Source: Streptomyces lichenis (GTDB lineage: Bacteria > Actinomycetota > Actinomycetes > Streptomycetales > Streptomycetaceae). From it: 64,000 nucleotides of DNA. Positions 9,027 to 18,000 of the stretch are shown in pieces. The notes under the pieces are model-generated. The model was not told the origin of the DNA, did no database searches, and worked only from the letters and a program-made list of their open reading frames with translations. Both the position numbers and the translations under genes were made by a program. The DNA lies in contig NZ_JALPTH010000011.1 of NCBI RefSeq assembly GCF_023218175.1, positions 143,217 to 207,216 on the forward strand, read 5' to 3'. Numbering within the stretch: the stretch's first letter is position 1; each line of letters begins with the position of its first letter.

Positions 9027-9068
9027 GCGAAACGGTCGGCATCGTGATCACGATGCCGACCGTTTCGC
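9027..9068. repeat. 42-bp perfect palindrome
   Basis: Two 21-base arms meet with no spacer at the central TGATCA (centre between 9047 and 9048). Transcribed from either side it would fold into a very stable hairpin, so a bidirectional terminator behind the nuclease relic ending at 8893 is the simplest reading. A protein-binding or recombination site is possible. Between 9070 and 9495 I see only decayed sequence. Confidence 0.8.
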
Positions 9069-9495
9069 CGGTGCTACCAGGACACTTTCGTCGGTGTCCC
9101 GATGCACCCCAGGGGGGTCGGGTTCGCGTCGCCGCTGTCCGGGTCTTCGGGTCGCTGCCCGACCGTATGGCGGGCGTGCACGCGCAACAGGCGTCGATCT
9201 GGGCGGGGTCGTACGGGGCGAGGAGGCCAGGCGCAGTGCGTGGCGCTCGCCGCAGGGGCGTCGGCGCACACCTCCCGGGCGGTGGGGAAGGCGGCGAGGA
9301 GCTGCCGCAGCCGGGGGGCGGGCTCCAGCGCTGGGCCAGGCTGCTGCGGGTGCCACGCTGAAGCGGGCCTCCGCCGCGAGGTGCTGGCGAACAGGGCGTT
9401 GAAAGTGCCGCGAAGGTCCGCTCGACCGACCCCTTCGCGGGTTCGCCGGTTGGTGCGCGCTGCACGCGGCTCCCGGGCTTCGCAGGCGGCCGGGC

Positions 9496-9918
9496 ATGCG
9501 GGCGGAGAAGAACACGGTGCTGCGGTCAATGGCGAACGCCGCGGTCGATGACGATCGCCTCGGACCCCACCACCGGCCGGGCACCGGGAAGGACCTCTGC
9601 GCCCGGTGCAGCTGGAACCCCGCGAAGACCACCCGCATCCGAAAGGTCGACGCCTCACCCTCGGACGCCGACATCGGTACCTGGTGTGCGGTGTGCGGCG
9701 CCGACGACCTCATCGCTACCGCCCGCGCGGTCGACTCGATGTACCTGAAGTGGCGCTGCCTGCACCTGGGCGGCATGTGCAAGGTCCAGCAGGACTGGAA
9801 CACCCTGCACGAGCGCACCCGCGTCTGCCGGGTCTACGTCTCCAACGTGCCGCCCGGGTTCTTTTTGAGCCGGAGCTACCCCAGCAGGCGCGGGGACGAC
9901 GTCGCCAGGTCGTCGTAG
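9496..9918 (+). pseudogene. Zinc-ribbon-like ORF running into CRISPR repeat
   Basis: A 140-codon plus-strand frame with high third-position GC. It has two Cys pairs, C-A-R-C and C-A-V-C-G, and more Cys downstream. Positional GC slightly favours this strand over the in-register minus frame. The first 45 codons and the last 18 are not protein-like; the end is made by the CRISPR repeat at 9873, so the native C-terminus is missing. I do not recognise the family. Confidence 0.35.
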
Positions 9919-9960
9919 ACCGGGGCACCGGCCGAGCTACCCCGCGGGTGCGGGGACGAC
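9873..9960 (+). CRISPR. Two-repeat orphan CRISPR remnant, type I-E-like
   Basis: Repeats at 9873-9900 and 9934-9960 both begin GAGCTAC and end GCGGGGACGAC. The start-to-start distance is 61 bases with a 33-base spacer at 9901-9933, the classic 28+33 geometry of type I-E arrays in streptomycetes. No cas gene is present in the window. The first repeat carries internal changes. It lies between the zinc-ribbon ORF and the TetR gene. Confidence 0.7.
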
Positions 9961-9966
9961 TTCGGG

Positions 9967-10602
9967 TCAGACTGTCCGATCGGAGGCGTAGCGGGCGAGC
10001 GTGGTCTCGACTGCCTGCTCGACGGCGTTGTGGATGTCAGAGGCTGCGGGGTTCCAGTCGGTCAACAGCATGCGGGGCCAGAGCACGTAGTTGGCGATCA
10101 TGCCGAGGAATTGGTTGGTGGCGCTCTCGGAGTCCGGTACGTCGGCGTTGCCAGCCTCGCGCTCCGACTCCAGGTAGTGCTGGACCGAGGTGAAGTAGGG
10201 CAGTTTGCCGAGTTGGAACTGCATCCGTCCCAGTTCGGGGAAGCGGGGCAGTTCGGCGATGACGATGCGGAACAGTGCTGTCATGCCGGGTCGGCCGATC
10301 AGGTCGGCGTAGCGGTGGCCGATGGAGGTCAGGCCGGAGCGCAGGTCTCCGGCCTCGGGTCGTGCGACGGGGCCTGCGGTGTCACGCTGCCAGGACTCGG
10401 TGACGATGGCCTCGAAGAGGGCTGCTTTGGTGGGGAATTGTTTGAACAGGGTGGACTTCGAGACGGCCGCCCCTTCGGCGATGCGGGCGAGGGAAGTGCC
10501 GTCGTAGCCGCGGTCCAGGAAGAGGTCTGTGGCTGCGGAGATGATCGCCTCACGCTTCTGCTGGGCGAGACGGCGGTGATGTGCGGAGAGCTCTGCTGCC
10601 AT
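9967..10602 (-). CDS. TetR-family repressor of the divergent SDR gene
   Basis: A 211-residue repressor. The N-terminal helix-turn-helix spans about residues 12-60, with the T-S-L-A-R-I-A-E-G-A-A-V-S-K-S-T-L-F recognition region. The C-terminal domain resembles the AefR-like group, with a helix bearing F-R-I-V-I-A-E-L-P-R-F-P-E-L. It is divergent from the SDR at 10747. The 144-bp gap holds two matching inverted repeats, so autoregulation and repression of the SDR are likely. The start was taken as the ATG at 10602; a GTG at 10617 is in frame and neither has a clear ribosome site. Confidence 0.85.
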   Translation of the reverse strand: MAAELSAHHRRLAQQKREAIISAATDLFLDRGYDGTSLARIAEGAAVSKSTLFKQFPTKAALFEAIVTESWQRDTAGPVARPEAGDLRSGLTSIGHRYADLIGRPGMTALFRIVIAELPRFPELGRMQFQLGKLPYFTSVQHYLESEREAGNADVPDSESATNQFLGMIANYVLWPRMLLTDWNPAASDIHNAVEQAVETTLARYASDRTV

Positions 10603-10624
10603 GTGTGCAGTATGCACCAGACCC

Positions 10625-10648
10625 GAGGCGAGTCACTTGACTCGCCTC
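10625..10648. promoter_or_regulatory. Operator box 1 of the TetR-SDR pair
   Basis: Arms GAGGCGAGTC and GACTCGCCTC (10 bp each) flank a 4-base spacer, immediately upstream of the TetR start. The plus-strand TTGACT at 10637-10642 lies inside it and could act as a -35 element with TACGCT at 10661-10666 as -10 (18-base spacing), so binding would block the SDR promoter. Confidence 0.7.
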
Positions 10649-10675
10649 TTCTGAGGTGCCTACGCTGCAGTGAAA

Positions 10676-10697
10676 AGGCGAGTCGCCTGACTCGCCT
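10676..10697. promoter_or_regulatory. Operator box 2 of the TetR-SDR pair
   Basis: Arms AGGCGAGTC and GACTCGCCT (9 bp each) around a 4-base spacer repeat the half-sites of box 1. The centres are 50 bases apart, about five helical turns, which suits cooperative binding of two repressor dimers on one face of the DNA. Confidence 0.7.
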
Positions 10698-10746
10698 CTG
10701 ATGGCGGTGACCGCTTCTCCGGTGCCGTGCGATGAGGGAGTAGCTG

Positions 10747-11505
10747 ATGACAACCGACAAGATCGCTTTGGTGACCGGTGCGAACCGTGGTCTGGGCCGG
10801 AGTGCGGCTCTTGCGCTGGCGGCGCGCGGGGTGCGGGTCGTAGCCACTCATCGGGGTGATGCAGCCGGGGCGGAGGAGACGGCGCGGCACGTGCGCGCTG
10901 CGGGTGGGACTGCCGCTGTCATGCACCTCGATATCAGCGATGTCTCTTCCTTCGGAGCCTTCACTTCCGAGCTGAGCGCACTGCTTGAGCGCTGGGGGGC
11001 TTCGCGGCTCGATGTCGTGGTCAACAACGCGGGGGTGGGTGTCTTCGGTCCGCTGGAAGCTGTCACGGCCGACGACTTCGACACGGTGTTCGGCACGAAC
11101 GTGCGGGGCACGTTCTTCCTCATCCAGTCGCTTGTGCCGCTGCTGGCGCAAGGCTCCCGGGTCATCAACGTCTCGTCGTCGTTGACTCGCCACACCAGTC
11201 CCGCGACCTCGGTCTACTCCGCCTCGAAGGCGGCCGTCGAGGCTCTGAGCCGCACTCTGGCCGCAGAACTCGGCCCCCGAGGTATCCGGGTCAACTCCAT
11301 TGCCCCCGGGCCGACCGCCACCGACTTCAACGGCGGTGCGATGCGGGATGACGCCGGTATGCGCCAGGGTCTGGCCGGGCGGACCGCGCTCGGCCGCGTC
11401 GGCGAACCCGAGGAGATCGGCGACGCCATCGCCACGCTGGCGTCCGATGGCCTGCGCTGGATGACGGCCCAGCGCATCGAGGTCTCCGGCGGCGCCCTCC
11501 TCTGA
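10747..11505 (+). CDS. SDR-family NAD(P)-dependent oxidoreductase
   Basis: A 252-residue classical short-chain dehydrogenase. The nucleotide-binding motif TGANRGLG is at 10-17, NNAG at 93-96, the catalytic Ser in the NVSSS segment and Y157-x-x-x-K161. An N-S-I-A-P-G-P motif follows. The length is normal for 3-oxoacyl-ACP-reductase-like SDRs, but the substrate cannot be told. It is divergent from the TetR gene and likely repressed by it. The ATG at 10747 has only a weak GAGGGAG-like site upstream. The pair is intact although everything around it is decayed, so it is probably under selection. Confidence 0.9.
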   Translation: MTTDKIALVTGANRGLGRSAALALAARGVRVVATHRGDAAGAEETARHVRAAGGTAAVMHLDISDVSSFGAFTSELSALLERWGASRLDVVVNNAGVGVFGPLEAVTADDFDTVFGTNVRGTFFLIQSLVPLLAQGSRVINVSSSLTRHTSPATSVYSASKAAVEALSRTLAAELGPRGIRVNSIAPGPTATDFNGGAMRDDAGMRQGLAGRTALGRVGEPEEIGDAIATLASDGLRWMTAQRIEVSGGALL

Positions 11506-11552
11506 CCAGCCGCGCGAGCCTGCGCCGGGCCACAGGCAACGGCGGGCCGCAT

Positions 11553-11745
11553 TCATTCCGCGCTGGTCTCGTCTTCATCCAGCTCGGTCGCGTCCAAGTC
11601 GCGCGACGGGCGCAGGGCGCCGGCGGCCAGGACGCTGGCGGAGAAGCTGTAGCGGCCGAGCAGGTTTCAGGTTGCGGTGCTTGAGCGGGGAGAGTCGGGC
11701 GATATCCTCCTCCCGGATCTCGTGGCCCTCCCAGCAGCGACAGGA
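11553..11745 (-). pseudogene. Tn3-family transposase C-terminal remnant
   Basis: The minus strand reads E-G-H-E-I-R-E-E-D-I-A-R-L-S-P-L, then after a one-base insertion near 11670 N-L-L-G-R-Y-S-F, then A-L-R-P-S-R-D-L-D and an acidic tail to a stop at 11553. This is the conserved end of Tn3-type TnpA proteins. The rest of the 1000-residue enzyme is absent. It marks an old transposon scar downstream of the SDR. Confidence 0.65.
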
Positions 11746-11953
11746 ACGGGCGCACCGTGCGTACCGGTTCGCGAGCGCGGCCCGCATGGCGACTTCGGCC
11801 GAGTTCTCGTCCTGTGGCGCCAGGGACACCACGGTGGCCGCCCGCGCTCATCACGGAGGCGCGCGGGGCGACTTCCTCCAGCGCCACCCACAGCACGGCC
11901 ACGTCCAGGTCCGTGCCGTGCTCCTCGACCAGCTCCAGTTCCTCGACCAGCAC
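11746..11953 (-). pseudogene. Unrecognised coding fragment
   Basis: Two minus-strand frames joined near 11835 give about 65 residues: an acidic start with L-V-E-E-L-E-L-V-E-E-H-G, then V-A-V-L-W-V-A-L-E-E-V, then S-A-E-V-A-M-R-A-A-L-A-N-R-Y. It abuts the transposase tail and is not part of a TnpA as far as I can judge. No function is suggested. Confidence 0.25.
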
Positions 11954-12163
11954 CTCCCAGTGGCGACGCTGAAGACGCCGGGGGCTCGCGGTTCTTGGAG
12001 CTGAAGCGGTTGCGCCGACGCCGACGACGGGGACAGCCGCGTCACACTAAGCTCGCCTCCGAGTCACGCGATCCGAAGCTCCGCCACTGACATCAGCCTC
12101 CAGAGCTCAGATGCAGGTAAAGGAAAACAGCACCCGTGGCTAGCATCGACGCAGGTCACGAAA

Positions 12164-12296
12164 GTCCTCCCCGCGCCCGCGGGGGTAGCTCGTCGAGACG
12201 CGGCACCCCGGGCCGTGGTCCCCCGTCGTCCCCGCACCGGGGGGCTCCCAGGTGCCCGAACCCGGCGCGTCGTCCTCGCGCTCGCGGGGGCCTCGT
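12164..12296 (-). CRISPR. Orphan CRISPR repeats, inverted orientation
   Basis: A repeat at 12164-12191 is the reverse complement form of the 9873 repeats (starts GTCCTCCCCGC, ends GGGGGTAGCTC). A second degenerate unit starts at 12225, exactly 61 bases on, with a 33-base spacer at 12192-12224. A third weaker unit lies at 12269-12296 at shorter spacing. No cas genes are present. Confidence 0.55.
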
Positions 12297-12457
12297 GGCG
12301 GGGGCGGCCTGTCGGGTACGCCCGGACTTTCCCCCACGTGTGCGCGCTGCACGCGCAGGCGGGGGCGGTGTTCGGCGGGTACGCGCGGTGAGCACGGCCC
12401 GAGCAAGGCCACTACGCCGTACGCCGGCGGCACGTCACTCCGCGCCCGCGGCATGGC

Positions 12458-12545
12458 GGACCACCCCGCGGGTGCGGGGACGACCCACCGCGCCGCGCAG
12501 GATGCTCTCCATCACGAGGACCACCCCCGTGGGTGCGGGGACGAC
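12458..12545 (+). CRISPR. Two-repeat orphan CRISPR remnant
   Basis: Repeats at 12458-12484 and 12518-12545 both begin GGACCACC and end GGGTGCGGGGACGAC, with ends 61 bases apart and a 33-base spacer at 12485-12517. The 5' end differs from the GAGCTAC repeats at 9873, so this is a second repeat variant or a separate array remnant. Confidence 0.65.
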
Positions 12546-12839
12546 GCTGTTCACCTGCGACGTTGTCGCGGTCCCTGTCCGTTCTCGATCGGTACGACTG
12601 TGTCACCTTGCCACTGCCTTGGCTCGGGCCTGCCGTACGCGGCCGGGGTTCGTCCTCTGCGCGGTGTGCGAGGACTTGACCCGCCGTCTGCTGTTGCGGT
12701 TGTGGCGCATGGAGCCGGGGCGGCTGGATGCCGAGGCGTCCGCTCGCGGGCTGGTCGACGGCGCCGGGGCGGTGCGGGCGGCCCGCCGGCATCCCCCGCC
12801 TGCTGAAAGAACAGGGCGACCAGCGGACGGAGGCGGCCA

Positions 12840-13989
12840 GTGCACGCGCTTGACGAGGCGGAGCCAGTGGTATCGCCCGGCACGGTCCGGGCCCGGACCG
12901 TGGTGGAGACCTGGCAGGCGCTGGAACCGCTGCTGTCCGCGTACGGGATCACCCGGGTCGCGGACCTGACCGGCTTGGACACGGCCGGGCTGCCGGTGTG
13001 GACGGCGGTCCGCCCGGCCTCTTGGAAGCTGAGCACCACCTCCCGGGGCAAGGGCGCCGCGCTGCTGGTGAAGATCTCGGCGGTGGTGGAGGCGATCGAG
13101 CTGTGGCACGTCGAGCAGCCGCTGCCGCGCGGCGCCCGGCCGCCGAGGTCGCCCCAACTGCCCGGTGGCCGCCCTGCCGCTGCGCGTCCGCCACCCCGTA
13201 CGGGTCCTGGCCCGGGTGGTGTGGGAGTGGACGGCCGACACCGGGCTGCTGGACGGCTCCGTCTCGCTGCTGCCGGTGGACCTGGTCCGCCGCCTGGCCC
13301 AGCGCCCGGAGTGGGTACCGGACCTGCTGTGCGTCACCAGCGCCGGACTGGCCGCCGGCAACACCCGCTTGGAGGTGCTGCTGCACGGGTTGCTGGAGGT
13401 GGTGGAGCGCGAGGTGCTGCACCTGCGACGCCGTGGTCGGCGGGCGGCGCCGGACCGGGACCGATCCGGCCGCGGTGAGCGATCCGCATGCCCGGGAGTT
13501 GCTCGACCGGCTGGCGGCCGCGGGCGTGGAGCTGGACCTCGCCCTGGTCGGCGGCCCGTAGGAGTTGCCGGTGTGCGTGGCCTACCTGTGGTGCGAGGAC
13601 CACCTGGTCGTCTTCGCCGGGGCCGGCTGCCACCCCCGCCCCGGTATCGCGCTGACCTGGGCGGTGAGCGAGGCGGCGCAGTCCCGGCGCGCGGCCATCG
13701 CCGGCACCCGCGACAACCTGCCCACCGAACCCGCCCCCGCCCAGCCGGCCCGCTCCCGCTCGTCACCACGAGGCCCACCCCGTGGCCGCCGGCCCTCAGC
13801 CTGCCGCCCCGGCCACTCGGCGGCACCTTCGCCGACCAAGTGTCCGCAGTGGCCCGCCGTGTCCAGCAGGTCACCGGGCACCAGCCGGTGGCCTTGGACC
13901 TCACCCGGGATCCGGCCGGGCCCGTCCACACCGTGCAGGTGATCTGCCCCGGCGCCCGCTCCCGCACCAGAAGGTGGATGGTCCGATGA
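12840..13989 (+). pseudogene. YcaO-domain protein, multiply frameshifted
   Basis: Frames must be joined at least four times. The N-terminal part has G-I-T-R-V-A-D-L-T-G-L-D, G-L-P-V-W and the nucleotide-binding region S-R-G-K-G with V-S-A-V-V-E-A-I-E-L-W-H. The middle has D-L-L-C-V-T-S-A-G-L-A-A-G-N-T and L-L-H-G-L-L-E-V-V-E-R-E. The end has A-L-T-W-A-V-S-E-A-A-Q-S-R then A-L-D-L-T-R. Intact YcaO enzymes use ATP to cyclodehydrate or thiolate peptide backbones, mainly in RiPP biosynthesis. A stop at 13560 and the shifts make this one inactive. The methyltransferase relic follows directly, so the two probably came from one dead RiPP-type locus. No precursor peptide was found. Confidence 0.7.
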
Positions 13990-14797
13990 ACCCCACCACC
14001 CCCACCCCTGTCCCCTCCTCCGGCCCCGGCACGGTCCCGGCTCCAGGCCCGGTCGGAGCGCCGCCCGGCGGCCGCCCGGGACGGTGCGGCGGCCGGGCCA
14101 CCGCGTACGACGCCTTCTACACCGCCCCACCCTGGTGGCCCGCCTGTACGCCACGGCGATGGGGGAGGACTACCCGGGCGAAGTCGCGGCCTCCAGCTCG
14201 TGCCACTGGCCCCCGCTCGGCCAGCCGCCGGCCCGGCTCCGGCTGGACCCGGGCCGGCTGCTGGTGGATGGACGCCGACTACGGCACGGGCGGCATCGGC
14301 CTGTGACTCGCCCGCGCCCTCGGCGCCGACCGTCGCCCGGCCTTCGGCCTCACCGCGGCCCGCGCCGCCTTCTACGTCGCCGACTTCGAGGACCCCGGCC
14401 TCGCCCCGGGCGCCGCCGGCGGCATCGTGTGCGTCGACGCCCTCGGCCGCGCCACCGACCGCACCGCCGCGGTGGTGGAGCTGGCCCGGGCGCTGGCCCC
14501 CGGCGGCCGACAGCTGATGACCCGCGCTGTGCGCTCCGGCACCGCCCCGGCGTGGCGGGAGCAGGCCCGGGCGGCCGGGATAGAGGTAGAGCACGTGGAC
14601 GAGCGGCCGGGCGAGCCCGGCATGCGGCAGCGGCTGTACCGGCTGTGGATCGCCCACGCCGACCAGCTCCCACCGAACTCGGCTACCAGCAGGCCCACCA
14701 CACGCTCACCGAGGCCCGCCCCGTTCGGATCAGCGCGCCGCCCCCGACCACATCGCACCCGGCATCTCGGCCGCCACCCCGAGGTACGCCGGGCTGA
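13986..14797 (+). pseudogene. SAM-dependent methyltransferase, frameshifted
   Basis: Joined frames give A-Y-D-A-F-Y at the start, a motif I relic reading Y-G-T-G-G-I-G-L near 14280 (expected D-x-G-C-G-T-G), an A-F-Y-V-A-D-F-E-D segment for motif II/III and L-A-R-A-L-A-P-G-G near 14490. The C-terminal part stays open into the PKS frame, but the PKS start lies at 15099. It overlaps the end of the YcaO relic, suggesting a former translationally coupled pair. Confidence 0.6.
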
Positions 14798-14988
14798 GGC
14801 CGGCCCGTACCGGGGCCGAGCCTCGTCCGGGCGGGGGTATTGGCCGGAACCGGCCTTCCCTCGCGTCTCCCGCAGCCGTTCTCTGGAAGGGCCCCGGGTG
14901 GGAGGCGGCGGAAGCCGGCCCGCGCGTCCGGAGCGTCTTCCTCATCGCCCGCCCACCGGTACGTCGGCCGGCCCGGCCGCGCTCGCCC

Positions 14989-15044
14989 GGTGGCGGCGCC
15001 ATCGCCCGCCGCCGCGCCCGTGCGGTGGCGGCGCCATCACCCGC
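14989..15044. repeat. 21-base direct repeats upstream of the PKS
   Basis: Copies at 14989-15009 and 15024-15044 differ at one base and are 35 bases apart, 55-110 bases before the PKS start. They might be regulator sites, but they are GC-rich and could be compositional. Confidence 0.35.
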
Positions 15045-15098
15045 AGGGACTTTCCGCGTGCGAAGGCCCCCCGTAGCCGGGAAGTAGGTGATGCGGCC

Positions 15099-18000
15099 GT
15101 GTCCGCATCAGAGTCGGAGCCGATAGCGGTGGTGGGGATGGGCTGCCGCTTCCCCGGGAGGGTGGCGTCGGCCTCGGAGCTGTGGCGGCTGGCGGCGTCG
15201 GGGCGCTCGACGGTCGGGCCGGTGCCCCCGGATCGCTGGGACGCGGACCGGCTCGCGGCCTGGCATGATCCGGACCTCCGGGCGTCCGCCGCGCGGGGGT
15301 GTTTCGTCGAGGGGGACCTGTGGGCCTGGGAGCCGGAGGCGCTGGCCGTGGCGCCGGCCGAGCGGGACTGGGTGGACCCGCAGACCCGGCTGATGATGGA
15401 GGTGGCCTGGGAGGCGGTCGAGCACGCCGGCATCCCGGTGACGCGGTTGCGGGGCTCGCGGACCGGCGTCTACGTCGGCACCTATGCCAACGACAACCTC
15501 TTCCGGGACGCCCGGCCGGTGCAGGACGCGCCGAACAGCGCCTATCTGTTCGGCAACTTCACGGCGGGCGCGGCCGGGCGGGTGGCGTTCGCCATGGACC
15601 TGCGCGGTCCGGTCATGGTGGTCAGCACCCACTGCTCGTCCGGTCTGGTCGCGCTGGACAGTGCCTGCGGCGCTCTGACCCTGGGCGAGTGTGACCTGGC
15701 GCTGGCGGGTGGGGTGCTGCTGATGATCGCCCCGCAGACCCACTACTACGAGGCCCCGCTGCTGCTCTCGCCCACCGGGGCCTGTCATGCCTTCGACGCC
15801 CGCGCCGACGGCTACGTCCGGGGCGAGGGGGCCGGCGCGCTGCTGCTGAAGCGGTACGCCGACGCGCGACGGGACGGCGACCGGGTGCTGGCGGTGATCC
15901 GGGGCAGCGCGGTCAACAACGACGGGCAGTCCACCCGGCTCACCGCCCCCTCCACCGAGATGCAGCAGGAGCTGTTCCGGGTGGCGGTGGGCCGGGCCGG
16001 CGTCGACCCGGGGACGGTGGGCCTGGTGGAGGCGCACGGCCCGGGTACGGCGGTGGGCGACCCGGTCGAGTACACCTCCATCCACGCCGTCTACGGCCGG
16101 GGCACTGGACGGTGCGCCCTGGGCTCGGTGAAGACCAACATCGGGCACTCGGAGCCGGTGTCCGGAATCGCCGGGATCATCAAGACCGTCGAGTGCCTGC
16201 GCCGCGGCAGCGTGCCGCCCAACCAGCACTTCGAGCGGTGGAACCCGGGCATCGACCGCGCGGAGCCCTCTCGGCTCTTCGTGCCGACCCGCCTCACGCC
16301 CTGGCCGGTCGAGCAGGGGCCGCGCACGGCCGCCGTCTGCTCCTACGGAGTCAGCGGGACCAACGCCCATGTCGTACTGGAACAGGCCCCCGACCGGAGC
16401 GGGGACCGTCGCCCCGCCCGCCAGGCCCCCGCTCCGGCCGGGCCGGCGGCCCCCGACGGCTCCGGGGCGCCGCTGCTCCATGTGCTGTCCGCCAACTCGC
16501 CCGAATCCCTGGCCCGTTCCGCCGCCCGGCTGGCCGACTGGCTGTTCGGCGAGGGACGGGACGCGGATCCCCGGGACGTGGCCCACACCCTGGCCGTACG
16601 GCGGCAGCACGCCGACCACCGCCTCGGCCTCGTCGCCACGGGCACCGCCGGCCTGCGCGACCTGGCCGCCGCCTTCGCCCGCGAGCGCGAGGACGCCGAA
16701 CCGCCGGATGCCGAACTGCCGGACGCCGGACCAGCGGACGGGGACGTCTCGGAGGTGCCCGACCACGCGGTGGTGACCGGCACTCCGGTCCTGCCCCCCG
16801 ACCATCCGGGTCCGGTGTTCGTCTTCACCGGGCAGGGCTCGCAGTACCCCGGCATGTGCCGCGAACTGCTGTCCCAGGAACCGGTGTTCGCCGGGGCGAT
16901 CGAGGAGTTGGAGCCCCTGGTGCGCGCCGAGGCGGGTTTCTCGCTGCGCGAGGCGATCGAGGGCCCTGCCGGGCTGACCGGCGTTGACCGCATCCAGCCG
17001 GTTCTTTTCGCGGTGCAGGTCGGGCTCGCCGCCCTCTGGCGCTCCTGGGGAGTGCGGCCCACCGCGGTGATCGGGCAGTCCCTCGGAGAAGTGGCGGCGT
17101 CCGTGGTTGCGGGGGCGCTCACCCCGGCCGACGGGGCGCGGGTGATCTGCCGGCGGGCCGGTCTGCTGGCCCGGGTCGCCAGCGGCGCGATGGCCTCGGT
17201 GATGTTCGGCGCCGACCGGACCCGCGCCGCGCTCGACGAGGCCGGCGCCGATGGCGTCTCGGTGGCCGTGGTGACCGCGCCCGGCAGCACCGTCGTCTCC
17301 GGCGATGCCGACCAGGTCCGCTCGCTGGTGCGGGACTGGGAGGAGCACGGCGTCCCCGCCCGCATGATCGACGTGGACGTCGCCTCCCACTCCGCCCAGG
17401 TCGATCCGATCCTGGACGACCTGCACACCGCGCTCGGCGGCCTCGCCCCCCGGCGGCCGGAACTGCGGCTGTACTCCACCGTCGCCGACGACCCCCGCCG
17501 ACCCGGGCCGCTCGACGCCGGCTACTGGGCCCGCAACCAGCGCCGCACGGTGCACTTCCAGCGAGCCGTCGAGGCCGCCCTCGCCGACGGCCACCGCCTC
17601 TTCGTGGAGTGCACCGCCCACCCGCTGACCACCCGGGCGATCCTCCAGACCGCCGCCCCGGCCGGGCACACCGACGTGGTGGCCATCGGCAGCCTGCGCC
17701 GCCGGGTCCCCGACCGCGAGGCGCTGCTCGGCCACGTCGCCGCCCTGCACACGGCCGGCGACGGCGAGGTGGACCTGGGCAGCCGGTACGGGGACGGCGA
17801 GGTGGTCGACGTACCCGTCACGGCCTGGCACCGCACCCGGCACGGCGGCGAACGCGCCCCGTACACCCTGGTCGACTCCGCGCTGCCGGCCGCCGCGGTC
17901 CACCCGCTGCTCGGCGGCCAGGTGCACGACCCGGACCACCCCGGGCGCCGGCTGTGGCAGACCCCGGTGGGCCCGGACCGCGTTCCCTGGCTCGGCGACC

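Noticed and set aside
8872..9465. Minus-strand frames across 8.9-9.5 kb
   Set aside because: Low-complexity Pro/Arg/Ser composition, and it runs through the 42-bp palindrome.
12603..14657. 684-codon minus-strand frame
   Set aside because: Arg/Pro/Gly-rich shadow of the plus-strand YcaO and methyltransferase relics.
14427..15098. In-frame extension of the PKS N-terminus
   Set aside because: The upstream codons encode the tail of the methyltransferase relic and a Pro/Arg-rich stretch. KS domains normally start about 10 residues before the I-A-V-V-G-M-G-C motif, which fits GTG 15099.
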